From an uncultured Collinsella sp. (GTDB lineage: Bacteria > Actinomycetota > Coriobacteriia > Coriobacteriales > Coriobacteriaceae), in contig CAJJZP010000016.1 of assembly GCA_905197665.1 (NCBI GenBank), positions 1 through 53,217 of the forward strand: 53,217 nucleotides of DNA. The letters are read 5' to 3'. A program made the translations under genes and the position numbers. Positions 7,653 through 15,935 of this stretch are shown here, one piece after another. Below the pieces are notes generated by a model that had not been told where the DNA came from, did no database searches, and worked only from the letters and a program-made list of their open reading frames with translations. Each line of letters begins with the position of its first letter. Position 1 is the first letter of the stretch.

Positions 7653-9452
7653 CTAGCAATCTGCTTCCCGAGCGTGGACTTTTCGTTTCTCTTGATACAT
7701 GTTGTGGTCAGCGATGTGGTAAATCTCGGTCAGTGTATAACCGGGTGCCTCTACCGTCGCGACGCCAAACGATGCACTGACTGTCAGCACCTCATCGCTC
7801 GCAGCAGCAAGGCTGAGGCGAAGATCTTGCACTACTTCACATGCGGATTCGCGATCGGTGTGAGGGCAAATCAGCAAGAACTCGTCTCCACCAATGCGCA
7901 TAGGCACAAACTTCTCGCCTGCCGTTCGCCTCAATACAGACGCCGTACGCCGTAGCAGCTCATCGCCCATTTCGTGACCGTAGAGATCGTTGGTACGCTT
8001 GAGGAAATTGCAGTCCATCATGATCACACTCACGGGCAGGGACTCGTTCACCAGGTCGTCGCCAAGGGACTCAAGGTAATTTCTATTGCGAAGTCCCGTC
8101 AGCTTATCCTGGAAAGAAAGCTCCTCGGCGCGCTTTGTCATCGAGATGTTATGCGTCGCCACGACGACCGACTCCAGTCGACCCTGCTCATCGCGGCGCT
8201 GTGGAACAACCTGCAGCGAATACCACGTACCTCGGCAGTCTCGTACCTCGGCATCCAAGTACGGCATGCCCTCCATACGATCCTGAAGCGTCTTTATATC
8301 TAAGAGCTCCATGACCGCCTCGCGACTTTCGGGACTCACAATGTCTCGGCAAACCGTTGCAAAAAAGTCATATGCCTCAGCGTGCTCGGCAAATATCTTC
8401 GTCACCGATGGCGACATGTTAATCCCCTCGATCTCGAGCGTGTCGAGATGCAACAGGAGGGTCGACTCATACGTGGAACTGATGGCATTGATGATGCCGA
8501 GCTGCTTGTCCTTTTCGGCCAAATTGCGACGATCGGCGACGATACGCACCAACAGCACTACAACCAAAAACACCAGGAACGCCAGCACGCCGACAGCGAT
8601 AAATGAAATCCTGCCCGACATGACCTCAGATTTGGGATAGAGCGCAAACAGGCGATAGTCCTCATACGCCGCACGCACGGCATACCAGGTACTTCCCCGA
8701 TATTCGACACGTGTTAGACCTTCGTCTTTCCAATCAATTCCGCTATCGGCAAGAAGCCGGGCGAGAGCTATATCGACGGTCGAATCGTTTGAAGAAACGA
8801 TTTGCGCATCGCGCATCACGAACACCGTTGGGCTCTGATGGAATGTGTTGTTCACGAGCACGTCGGCGATCGTATACGAATAATCATCGGCGGGCTCGGG
8901 CGCAAGCGATCGATACCCCAGCGCTACGCCATCACCGTACGGAACAACACTCACGGCAAAGTCGACATCTCGACGCTCAACGACCGTCGAGTAGGACACC
9001 TTGGAACCTCGATACATCGATGCGACCGGCGAACAGGCAAGCTCCTCTCGCCACAGCATCAGCGGATCGCGACCGTCGATATCGTAATGAGCGGTCATAT
9101 GGCCGTCGGCGTCCATGACCAACATTCCCGAAAGGTGCTCGGAATGGACGTACTCCTCGACACGATCATCGTTGACTTCAACGCGATCAGGCGGCAAGAA
9201 CGTCGAAAACGACTCGAGCGCGGCATCCAAATTGTGCGTCGCCTCGGTTTTTCTTCCCTGTTCATATCGGTCATATTTTTCGCAGGCGTTTTTTAAAAAC
9301 ACCATGGTTTCCTGGCCAAATCCAAGCGTTTTATCGAGGCAGCGGTGCGTGCCGACCACGTATAGCAGACCCAACAAGACAACGCTGGCCACAACGCAGA
9401 TAGCCGCGGTGACTAATGCCTTTCGGCGCAAGCGGCGCTCATCATTTGTCAT
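7653..9452 (-). CDS. Membrane GGDEF diguanylate cyclase
   Basis: A 599-residue protein predicted to make cyclic di-GMP. Order: short cytoplasmic N-end, membrane helix (about 11-32), extracellular sensor region of about 240 residues resembling a Cache fold, second helix (about 279-302), a PAS-like segment, then a C-terminal GGDEF domain opened by DKLTGLRNRNYLE and carrying RIGGDEF, the active-site signature. The inhibitory RxxD site normally just before the signature is absent (GEKF there), so product inhibition through that site is unlikely. The ATG at 9452 overlaps the stop of the upstream solute-binding gene by 4 bp, so the two are probably one sensing unit. Confidence 0.92.
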   Translation of the reverse strand: MTNDERRLRRKALVTAAICVVASVVLLGLLYVVGTHRCLDKTLGFGQETMVFLKNACEKYDRYEQGRKTEATHNLDAALESFSTFLPPDRVEVNDDRVEEYVHSEHLSGMLVMDADGHMTAHYDIDGRDPLMLWREELACSPVASMYRGSKVSYSTVVERRDVDFAVSVVPYGDGVALGYRSLAPEPADDYSYTIADVLVNNTFHQSPTVFVMRDAQIVSSNDSTVDIALARLLADSGIDWKDEGLTRVEYRGSTWYAVRAAYEDYRLFALYPKSEVMSGRISFIAVGVLAFLVFLVVVLLVRIVADRRNLAEKDKQLGIINAISSTYESTLLLHLDTLEIEGINMSPSVTKIFAEHAEAYDFFATVCRDIVSPESREAVMELLDIKTLQDRMEGMPYLDAEVRDCRGTWYSLQVVPQRRDEQGRLESVVVATHNISMTKRAEELSFQDKLTGLRNRNYLESLGDDLVNESLPVSVIMMDCNFLKRTNDLYGHEMGDELLRRTASVLRRTAGEKFVPMRIGGDEFLLICPHTDRESACEVVQDLRLSLAAASDEVLTVSASFGVATVEAPGYTLTEIYHIADHNMYQEKRKVHAREADC

Positions 9453-10321
9453 GATTCCGCTCCTTGCCCGTCCGTCGTCGCCCCTGCCTTGTACTTGCCC
9501 ACAATGCGCTCAATCGTGCCATCTCGATCCATCTCGAACAGCACGGTATTGAGGTTTTTGACGTACTCCCCCTCATAGCCGTCCTTAAACGCGACGCCAA
9601 GGTCAACCGTCATAACGTTGTCGGCGAACACACGATACAGGCCGGGATACTGGGCGACAAGACAATCAAGCGACTGAACGTCCGCCATCCAACAGTCAAC
9701 ATAACCTTTGACCAGGGCGGCCTTGCAGAGTTCGGCGGAGCCATATGATTTGATATGCACGTCCGACGAGATTTCCAGATCGCCTGCAAGCAATCGGCGT
9801 TCACTCACCGAACCGGCAATCACCGCAACAGTCTTGCTGCCATCGAGATACGCCAAGGACTTGATACCACTCGTTTTCTTGGTGGCAACCGAAACCGTCA
9901 AGGTTAGATACGGCTCAGTCCAGCAATACTCGTCTTCGCGATAACAGGGTGAATAGTCGCACCACAGGCAATCGATCTCGCCGTTTTTGAGCAGGCGGTC
10001 ACGATCATTCCAAGATATGTCAATGAATTGCGGCTTGATTCCCGCACGCTTGCAAGCCTCGCGGGCGATATCGATATCGATACCGGCGTAATCGCCCGTG
10101 GTATCGATATACACATAGGGGTCGTTATCCGTAACGCCGATTTTAAGTACCGGGAGGTCTTTATCGGCTTCGCTCGATGAGGTAGAGCTGCTTCGAACGG
10201 CATACGTCAGGGCGACCGCACAAACGGCAACAAGGAGTATGAGCACGGACGAGACGATGGCGCCTCGTTTGATACGTCTGGGCACACGGCTCTTTTCATC
10301 GAAACAGCAGATAAGGTTCAT
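9449..10321 (-). CDS. Membrane-anchored amino-acid-type solute-binding protein
   Basis: A 290-residue SBP_bac_3 family protein. A single N-terminal membrane helix (about 20-42) is followed by a periplasmic-binding-protein fold with typical blocks PVLKIGVTDNDPY, GIDIDIAREACKRAG, and a C-terminal MDRDGTIERIVGKYK. No transporter permease or ATPase gene is adjacent. It overlaps the GGDEF gene by 4 bp, so it more likely serves as an extracellular ligand sensor for the cyclase than as an importer part. I chose ATG 10321. A frame opening with TTG at 10378 starts inside the terminator hairpin of the upstream gene and is rejected. The ribosome site is weak. Confidence 0.87.
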   Translation of the reverse strand: MNLICCFDEKSRVPRRIKRGAIVSSVLILLVAVCAVALTYAVRSSSTSSSEADKDLPVLKIGVTDNDPYVYIDTTGDYAGIDIDIAREACKRAGIKPQFIDISWNDRDRLLKNGEIDCLWCDYSPCYREDEYCWTEPYLTLTVSVATKKTSGIKSLAYLDGSKTVAVIAGSVSERRLLAGDLEISSDVHIKSYGSAELCKAALVKGYVDCWMADVQSLDCLVAQYPGLYRVFADNVMTVDLGVAFKDGYEGEYVKNLNTVLFEMDRDGTIERIVGKYKAGATTDGQGAES

Positions 10322-10350
10322 TTTATTACCAGGGGGCCAGTGCAACAGCG

Positions 10351-10381
10351 AAAAAAGCGCCTTGCCCAAGACGGGCAAGGC
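10351..10381 (-). terminator. Terminator after the Ig-repeat surface protein
   Basis: Read on the minus strand: GCCTTGCCC, a 5-nt loop, GGGCAAGGC, GC and then six T. This is a textbook intrinsic terminator for transcription coming from the 10493-13894 gene. Confidence 0.9.
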
Positions 10382-10426
10382 ACCAATGGTTGAAATGTAT
10401 CCGTAAGCGGTCGAATTAGGTCAACC

Positions 10427-10486
10427 CTACTCGAAGCTTAGCTGCTCCAGGCGATCGAAGACCGTGTCGATACGGATGACGAGCGG
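10427..10486 (-). pseudogene. Relic of a purB 3' end
   Basis: The minus strand here encodes IDTVFDRLEQLSFE followed by TAG, almost the same as the PurB C-terminus IDTVFDRLEQLEF encoded at 14194-14250. Twenty bases (gctgctccaggcgatcgaag) match exactly at DNA level. It lies directly downstream of the Ig-repeat gene and is not joined to any longer reading frame. It is best read as the leftover of a duplicated or rearranged purB end. Confidence 0.7.
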
Positions 10487-10492
10487 GATACC

Positions 10493-13400
10493 CTAACGCT
10501 CGAAACGTTTACGCATAAGAGCGAAAGCGATCAGCGCAACGCCTGCGACAGTAGCAATAAAGGCAACCGCAAGGGCCTGGTCGCCCGTATTGGCGAGCGC
10601 GCCCTTAGTAGCCTTAACAGACTTTTTGGTCACCTTAGTCGTCGTCTGCTGACTAGGCTGGGACGGCGTCACGGGCTGCGTAGGCTGAACCGGCTCACCA
10701 TTGGCCTCCTCGCCCGCCACCACGTACGTCGAGAAGTGGCTCGTGCGGAAGCAAAGGTAGTCGCCCTCGGTCCACGTATCCATAGCCTGAGTGGAACCAT
10801 CCTCGGCAACGTAGAGCACCTTGAGATTGGTGAGCGCCTTCATGGCTGCGGTCATCTTGACACGAACGATGAAGGACATGCCATCGAAGTCCTCGATAAC
10901 CTCGCCATTCTTGAGAAGCTTGATATCGAGCTTCTCGGCAACCTTGGTAGCCCCCTGCTCAAGGCCGGAAATCGTAGCATTGGCGGCGTCGGTAAGATTT
11001 GTCGGCTCCTCGACCACAAGAGAGATGCTGTTGTTCTGGGCAATGCCGGCAGCGGCATTGTTCTCGGCGCTTACGCTAACGTCCGTTCCGTCGCTACCTG
11101 CAACGCCCGCAATGGTCCTCGCCGCTACAGTAACGGTACAGGTCATTGTTTTGTCACCACAGGTGACGGTGATCGTGGCGGTACCGGCCTTAAGCGGCGT
11201 CACGACGCCGTCTTTGACCGTAGCGATCGACGAGTCGCTGGAGGTCCAGCTCACCGTCGTATCGTCTGCATCGGCAGGACTCACCGTTGCGGAGAGCTTT
11301 GCGGAGGCATCACCGACGGTAAAGGACAGGCTCGTCTTGTCGAGCTCGACTTTCTGGACGGGGTTGGTCACGGTCACCGAGACGGTTTGGGAGAGCGACT
11401 CTGCAGTGATGACAAATGAGCCAGAACCGGTCTTGAGGGCGGTAACGGTGTAGGAGCCATCGCCGTTGTCGACAACCTTAAACGCCTTCGAAGCGCCCGT
11501 GTCATCCAGAGCAAGCTTGGTCTCGTCGACCTCACCCGCAAGGGCTCCAACAAGAGAAATCTTCACGGTGCCCTCTTCGCCCTTCTTAAGGTTAAGAGCG
11601 GTCTGGTCGACCGTAAGGTTCGTTGCGGGATTAGAGACGGTCACCGCGCAATCCTGAGAATAGACGCCGTCTTCAGTCGAAACGGTGATGGTTGCGGCGC
11701 CCTTGGAGACAGCCGTCACCTTTCCGTTTTGATCGACCGTAGCGACGCTCTCATTGCTGGACTTCCAAACAACTGTCTGGTTAGCCTCCGCGGGAACGAC
11801 CGCCGCCTTAAGCTGCTCGGTTGCAGCGCCCGCAAGCGCGACCTTCTGCTTATCGAGCGTGATGCCCGTAGCAGGCTGAATAACGGTCACCTTGCACGTG
11901 GCGCTATACTCGCCGTCCTCAGTGGTAACGGTGATCGTGGCAGCACCGGCCTTGACCGGGGCCACGACGCCGTCCGCAACCGTGACGACCTCCGGGTCGC
12001 TCGAAGACCAGGACACATTCTTATTCGTTGCATTGTTGGGCTCAACCGTTGCGGTCAACGTCGAGGGCTCACCGCCCACAGCAAGCTTAAGATTCGACGC
12101 GCTGAGGCTGACGCCCGAGACCTTTACGACCGGAGTGGTTACCGTAATTGTATCCGTGGTTGCAGAGACCCCATCAACCGTTGCCGTGATCGTGGCATCA
12201 CCGTCACCGACAGCGGTAACAAGACCGTTGCCATCGACGGTAAGGACGCTCTCGTTAGAAGAGGACCAGACAACCTTACTGGCCTTATCGTCAGGGGAAA
12301 CCTTTGCCTTCAACTGCTGAGTCGTGCCCTTGTCCATAGATGTTGAGTAACCATCCGCAATGGAAACCGTCGTTTTTGCAGGTTCCTCGCCAGGCTTGAC
12401 GACATGAACGGTCATCGTGTCACAGAGAAGGCCCCCATTATCGGGGTCACCGAGATAGACGTCTATCTTTGCAGTGCCGTAGCCATTCGGATGCGCGAAA
12501 TATCCTGCTGTACTTGAGCTCACAGCGTACATCTCGATGCTAACGATGCTAGGGTCTGATGACACGAATCGATATTCAGAATATGGATATTTATCGAGAA
12601 GCTCTACAGCCTCCTTCGTCAACACAGTTCCAAAGTAATCGCGATATCTGTTCGCATCAAGCAGATAATCGTCCGTGCCAGTGCGGTCTGGAGCTAATTC
12701 GCTTTCAATTGAGATTTCGCTCTCCTTCAAGAATGCAATCGAAGGTTTAACGGATGGGTAGGGAATCACATCTATGGTGCCGACATGTTTGCCGCCGAAC
12801 GAATCCGTCGCCTCAATAGTTGCAGTCCCCACCTTGATTGCGGTGACCCGATCTCCCTCTATCGAAACAATGTCTTGTCCTTTTATAACTGAATAGGATA
12901 ATTTCCACGTTTGAGACTGGTAGTCACGCGATGAATCTCTGCAAGCTTGCCCGGTTGAATTCAGTTCAACATCAATCAAATCACTCGAATCGATCCATGC
13001 GTTAGAGCCGATAGCCATTTTTCCGCTCATGTTTTTCTCAACAAAAGCGGGACCCTGTTCCTTCATCACCACGTCGCAGAGTCGTTTCTTCTGATAAATA
13101 TCTTGCGCGTAGTCACTCACGCCTATCCGGAGTTCACCAGCGCTGCTGCTGTGCGGATTAATATAAACAGGAGCCTGCAGCTGATAATCGGCAGAATTGC
13201 TACACTCCGTTATCTGATCACTGCTTAGCTGCGTATAAAGCCCCGACCCATCGTCATAAGAGCTATTTCCATAGATATCAAACGCCGTCGGCTCCTCATC
13301 GGGCCGCTCAAATGCGAGCAGCACTTTCCCTTTCTCAGAGCCATAGTGTTGTTTTCCGCAAACAGGACACTTCTCGATATATAACAACGTCAGAGAAGAC

Positions 13401-13894
13401 ACAGGCTTTGCCTTGTCCGAATTGTTTGCATACTTTATTTCTTTTATTTTGTTTTGAGACTTAGCAAGGCTTATTTCAAGATAACCCTCCGCTTTGTAAC
13501 CCTCATAATTGAACTCAGCAGTTATCCGAAGCTTGCCGTCTCCAACAGACACTGGGGACAACGTATATTCCCATTGTCCATAGATGTTTGAAAGCGAGAT
13601 ATTCTCTGCATCATCACTCGAAATCGTTAGCGTGTAATTCTCGGGGTTTTGCGCCGCTTGAGCTATCTCCTGGGACGGAGCTCCCGGAAGCGAAAAGCGG
13701 ACACTTCCATTCAGTCTTTGCCCGACCGCAACAGAACAATATTTCAAAACACTGTCCTGTGAAACAGAAACGAGAACCTCTCCTCCCTTAGTTTCCGATG
13801 CGACCGCTATTGATGGCGTAGCGACTGAAACTGCCGTTACGGCAGCCAAAACGGCACAAAATGCGGCGGCTATCCTCCAAAATCCTTTTCTCAT
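10493..13894 (-). CDS. Cell-wall-anchored surface protein with five Ig-like (Big_2) repeats
   Basis: A 1133-residue exported protein. Signal peptide at about 1-33. An N-terminal region of unknown fold has a CPVC pair (C176, C179) that may bind metal. Five bacterial Ig-like domains follow at about 505-585, 592-671, 675-754, 759-842 and 847-924, recognised by recurring blocks such as VVWSSSNESV, TVDGNGLVTAV and GxATITV. A Thr/Pro/Gln-rich wall-spanning linker follows, then LANTG (1100-1104), a hydrophobic helix and a basic tail, which is a sortase-type anchor with a non-standard motif. The ATG has GGGG only two bases upstream, so initiation may be weak. A run of ten G lies about 70 bp upstream on the coding strand. 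Ligand unknown. Confidence 0.88.
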   Translation of the reverse strand: MRKGFWRIAAAFCAVLAAVTAVSVATPSIAVASETKGGEVLVSVSQDSVLKYCSVAVGQRLNGSVRFSLPGAPSQEIAQAAQNPENYTLTISSDDAENISLSNIYGQWEYTLSPVSVGDGKLRITAEFNYEGYKAEGYLEISLAKSQNKIKEIKYANNSDKAKPVSSLTLLYIEKCPVCGKQHYGSEKGKVLLAFERPDEEPTAFDIYGNSSYDDGSGLYTQLSSDQITECSNSADYQLQAPVYINPHSSSAGELRIGVSDYAQDIYQKKRLCDVVMKEQGPAFVEKNMSGKMAIGSNAWIDSSDLIDVELNSTGQACRDSSRDYQSQTWKLSYSVIKGQDIVSIEGDRVTAIKVGTATIEATDSFGGKHVGTIDVIPYPSVKPSIAFLKESEISIESELAPDRTGTDDYLLDANRYRDYFGTVLTKEAVELLDKYPYSEYRFVSSDPSIVSIEMYAVSSSTAGYFAHPNGYGTAKIDVYLGDPDNGGLLCDTMTVHVVKPGEEPAKTTVSIADGYSTSMDKGTTQQLKAKVSPDDKASKVVWSSSNESVLTVDGNGLVTAVGDGDATITATVDGVSATTDTITVTTPVVKVSGVSLSASNLKLAVGGEPSTLTATVEPNNATNKNVSWSSSDPEVVTVADGVVAPVKAGAATITVTTEDGEYSATCKVTVIQPATGITLDKQKVALAGAATEQLKAAVVPAEANQTVVWKSSNESVATVDQNGKVTAVSKGAATITVSTEDGVYSQDCAVTVSNPATNLTVDQTALNLKKGEEGTVKISLVGALAGEVDETKLALDDTGASKAFKVVDNGDGSYTVTALKTGSGSFVITAESLSQTVSVTVTNPVQKVELDKTSLSFTVGDASAKLSATVSPADADDTTVSWTSSDSSIATVKDGVVTPLKAGTATITVTCGDKTMTCTVTVAARTIAGVAGSDGTDVSVSAENNAAAGIAQNNSISLVVEEPTNLTDAANATISGLEQGATKVAEKLDIKLLKNGEVIEDFDGMSFIVRVKMTAAMKALTNLKVLYVAEDGSTQAMDTWTEGDYLCFRTSHFSTYVVAGEEANGEPVQPTQPVTPSQPSQQTTTKVTKKSVKATKGALANTGDQALAVAFIATVAGVALIAFALMRKRFER

Positions 13895-14193
13895 TCCCCT
13901 AAGTCCAATCTCTCGTGAGAAAACGCAGTATTCTCCCGCACCTTAAAATTGGCTTAAGGATACCCCCCCCCCGACGGTCACTTACAAGCTAATGTTTGCC
14001 AGAAGGGGCAAATTAACGGCAAACGACATTTCTGCAATATACCATCATCCGCTAAAGTGCGACTTTCCCGGCGCCCCCCCACGCAAAAGCCCCGTTGGTA
14101 AACGAGTTACCAACGGGGCTTGAGCTGGAAAGCTGTACCTCAAAGGAGCTCAAAAGCAAACTGATAGGTTTAACATCGTCCCTAATCGATCAA
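13895..14193. promoter_or_regulatory. Upstream region of the surface-protein gene with a G10 tract
   Basis: This 299-bp gap has no gene. It contains a homopolymer of ten C on the plus strand (ten G on the coding strand) at 13963-13972, followed on the coding strand by TATCCT and an inverted repeat CCTTAA/TTAAGG. A second C7 run lies near 14074. The purB terminator lies at the right end. The long G tract in a surface-protein leader is the kind of sequence that slips during replication. Confidence 0.5.
14085..14121 (-). terminator. Terminator after purB
   Basis: A perfect 15-bp stem (AAGCCCCGTTGGTAA with its complement) and a 5-nt loop, followed on the minus strand by TTTT. It lies about 70 bp past the purB stop. 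Confidence 0.9.
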
Positions 14194-15537
14194 TTAGAAC
14201 TCGAGCTGCTCCAGGCGATCGAAGACTGTGTCGATGCGGGTGAGGAAGTCCCACGGATCGAAAATCTCGTCGAGCTTCTCCTGGCTGACGGTGCAGCGCG
14301 GATCGGCCTCGAGACGCTCCTTAAAGGTGGGGCCGGAGACACAATCCTGCACCTCGTGCCAGGTAGCCATGGCGTTTTCCTGCACGATAGCATAGGCATC
14401 CTCGCGGGTGATGCCCGTGTCGACGAGGGCCAGCAGGACCTTGGAGGAAAAAATGAGGCCGCGTGTCTTGTTGAGGTTGGCCATCATGCGAGCGGGATAC
14501 AACTGCAGGCCGTCGATAACGCGGATGAGGCACTGGAACATGTGGTCGAGCGCGATGAAACTATCGGCCTGGGCGACGCGCTCGGCAGAGGAGTGCGAAA
14601 TGTCACGCTCGTGCCACAGGGCGACGTTGTCGAAGGCGACCTGGGCGTTGGACTTTACGACGCGCGACAGGCCGCAGACCTTCTCCATGGTGATGGGGTT
14701 GCGCTTGTGCGGCATGGCGGAGCTGCCCTTTTGACCCTTGCGGAACGGCTCCTCGGCCTCGAGGGTATCGGTCTTCTGCAGATTGCGAACCTCGGTAGCG
14801 ATGCGCTCGCAGGTGGCCGCCGTGGTGGCAAGGACACCGGCGAGATAGGCGTGATGGTCGCGGCTAATAACCTGCGTGGACAGCGGGTCGTGAACCAGGC
14901 CCAGGTGCTCGCAGACATACTCCTCGACAAACGGCTCGATGGAGCTGTAGGTGCCGACAGCGCCCGAGATGGCGCCGAAGGCAACATTCTTGCGGGCGTC
15001 CTCAAGACGATCCAGATCGCGCTTGAGCTCCCAGGCCCAAGAGCCAAACTTCATGCCGAAGGTCATCGGCTCGGCGTGGATACCATGAGTGCGGCCGGCA
15101 CAGAGCGTATTGCGCTCCTCAAAGGCGCGACGCTTGCAAATCTCGCCGAGCTTCTTGACGTCCTCGATGATCAAGTCGCAGGCCTGGGTGAGCTGGTAGC
15201 ACAGAGCCGTGTCGCCCAGATCGGAGCTGGTCATGCCATAGTGAACCCAGCGGCTGGGCTTGGGGTCGCCCTCGGGAACATCGGCATCGATGTATTCCTT
15301 CATGTTGGTCAGGAAGGCAATGACGTCGTGGCGCGTGACTTCCTCGATCTCATCGACCTTCGCCTTCTCAAAGTTGGCATGATCGCGGATCCACTGGGCC
15401 TCGTCTTTGGAAATACCGATCTTACCGAGCTCCGCCTGGGCCTCGCAGGCCAGAACCTCGATCTCCTGCCAAATGGCGTACTTGTTCTCGAGGGAGAAGA
15501 TGCGTCCCATCTCCGGGCGGGTATAGCGATCGATCAT
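14194..15537 (-). CDS. purB: Adenylosuccinate lyase
   Basis: A cytosolic lyase that acts twice in purine synthesis, splitting fumarate from SAICAR and from adenylosuccinate. The 447 residues carry the fumarase-superfamily signature SSAMPHKRNP (272-281), the catalytic histidine region GRTHGIHAEP (H151 and H154), and the early HYGMTSSD motif. I chose ATG 15537 because AAAAAGGAG precedes it at good spacing. A longer frame to 15603 has no such site. The gene is followed by a strong terminator. Its 5' side borders the putative defence island that begins at the repeat at 15640. A 3' relic of the same gene lies 3.7 kb away at 10427. Confidence 0.97.
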   Translation of the reverse strand: MIDRYTRPEMGRIFSLENKYAIWQEIEVLACEAQAELGKIGISKDEAQWIRDHANFEKAKVDEIEEVTRHDVIAFLTNMKEYIDADVPEGDPKPSRWVHYGMTSSDLGDTALCYQLTQACDLIIEDVKKLGEICKRRAFEERNTLCAGRTHGIHAEPMTFGMKFGSWAWELKRDLDRLEDARKNVAFGAISGAVGTYSSIEPFVEEYVCEHLGLVHDPLSTQVISRDHHAYLAGVLATTAATCERIATEVRNLQKTDTLEAEEPFRKGQKGSSAMPHKRNPITMEKVCGLSRVVKSNAQVAFDNVALWHERDISHSSAERVAQADSFIALDHMFQCLIRVIDGLQLYPARMMANLNKTRGLIFSSKVLLALVDTGITREDAYAIVQENAMATWHEVQDCVSGPTFKERLEADPRCTVSQEKLDEIFDPWDFLTRIDTVFDRLEQLEF

Positions 15538-15639
15538 AGCGGCTCCTTTTTGGTTATTGGCACGTTGGTCGTAACCCAACCATTGTACCGTGCGCAGGTG
15601 CAAGTATGGGCAGCAGGCATGAACCTAACATTTTGGAAT

Positions 15640-15653
15640 TGGAGCGGGCAACG
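15640..15653. repeat. Distal attachment-like repeat of the tRNA-Gly 3' end
   Basis: TGGAGCGGGCAACG occurs here and again at 21876-21889, where it is the 3' end of tRNA-Gly including CCA. The two copies are in the same orientation 6.2 kb apart, as for the ends of an element integrated at a tRNA. Confidence 0.75.
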
Positions 15654-15700
15654 AAGATGGACAGCAGCGTCACCGCAGCAGGCGGCAATAGTTCCGTGTA

Positions 15701-15924
15701 CTAATGTAATTTCACGCGTTATCCGCGAAGCTACATGCGAAATTACATTAGAAGAAGACACATTATTTTCCGTTTCCCCTGGCAGCTAATCTGCGAGGTA
15801 AATTAAAAGTACAGACATTATATGCACTGAAATATATGACCTTACAGTCGGCCTACAGCCTTATGCACGGGCGGCTAATGTAACAGGAGATATAATTACA
15901 TTAGTTGCGGATAAAATTACATTA
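15701..15924. promoter_or_regulatory. Operator array before the AlbA_2-type regulator
   Basis: Five copies of a CTAATGTAA-type half-site (TTACATTAG in reverse) lie in 225 bp: a 13-bp perfect inverted pair at 15701-15713 and 15739-15751, a second inverted pair at 15875-15883 and 15896-15904, and a single site at 15914-15924, only 12 bp before the start codon. A perfect TATAAT (15891-15896) sits inside the second pair. A protein bound there would cover the promoter and the ribosome site, so autorepression by the downstream gene product is the simplest reading. The rest of the 15538-15935 gap shows no gene. Confidence 0.7.
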
Positions 15925-15935
15925 TATGGAGTGTC

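Noticed and set aside
10322..10378. Longer N-terminus for the solute-binding protein
   Set aside because: Its TTG start lies within the arm of a strong terminator hairpin and would add a sequence unlike a signal region.
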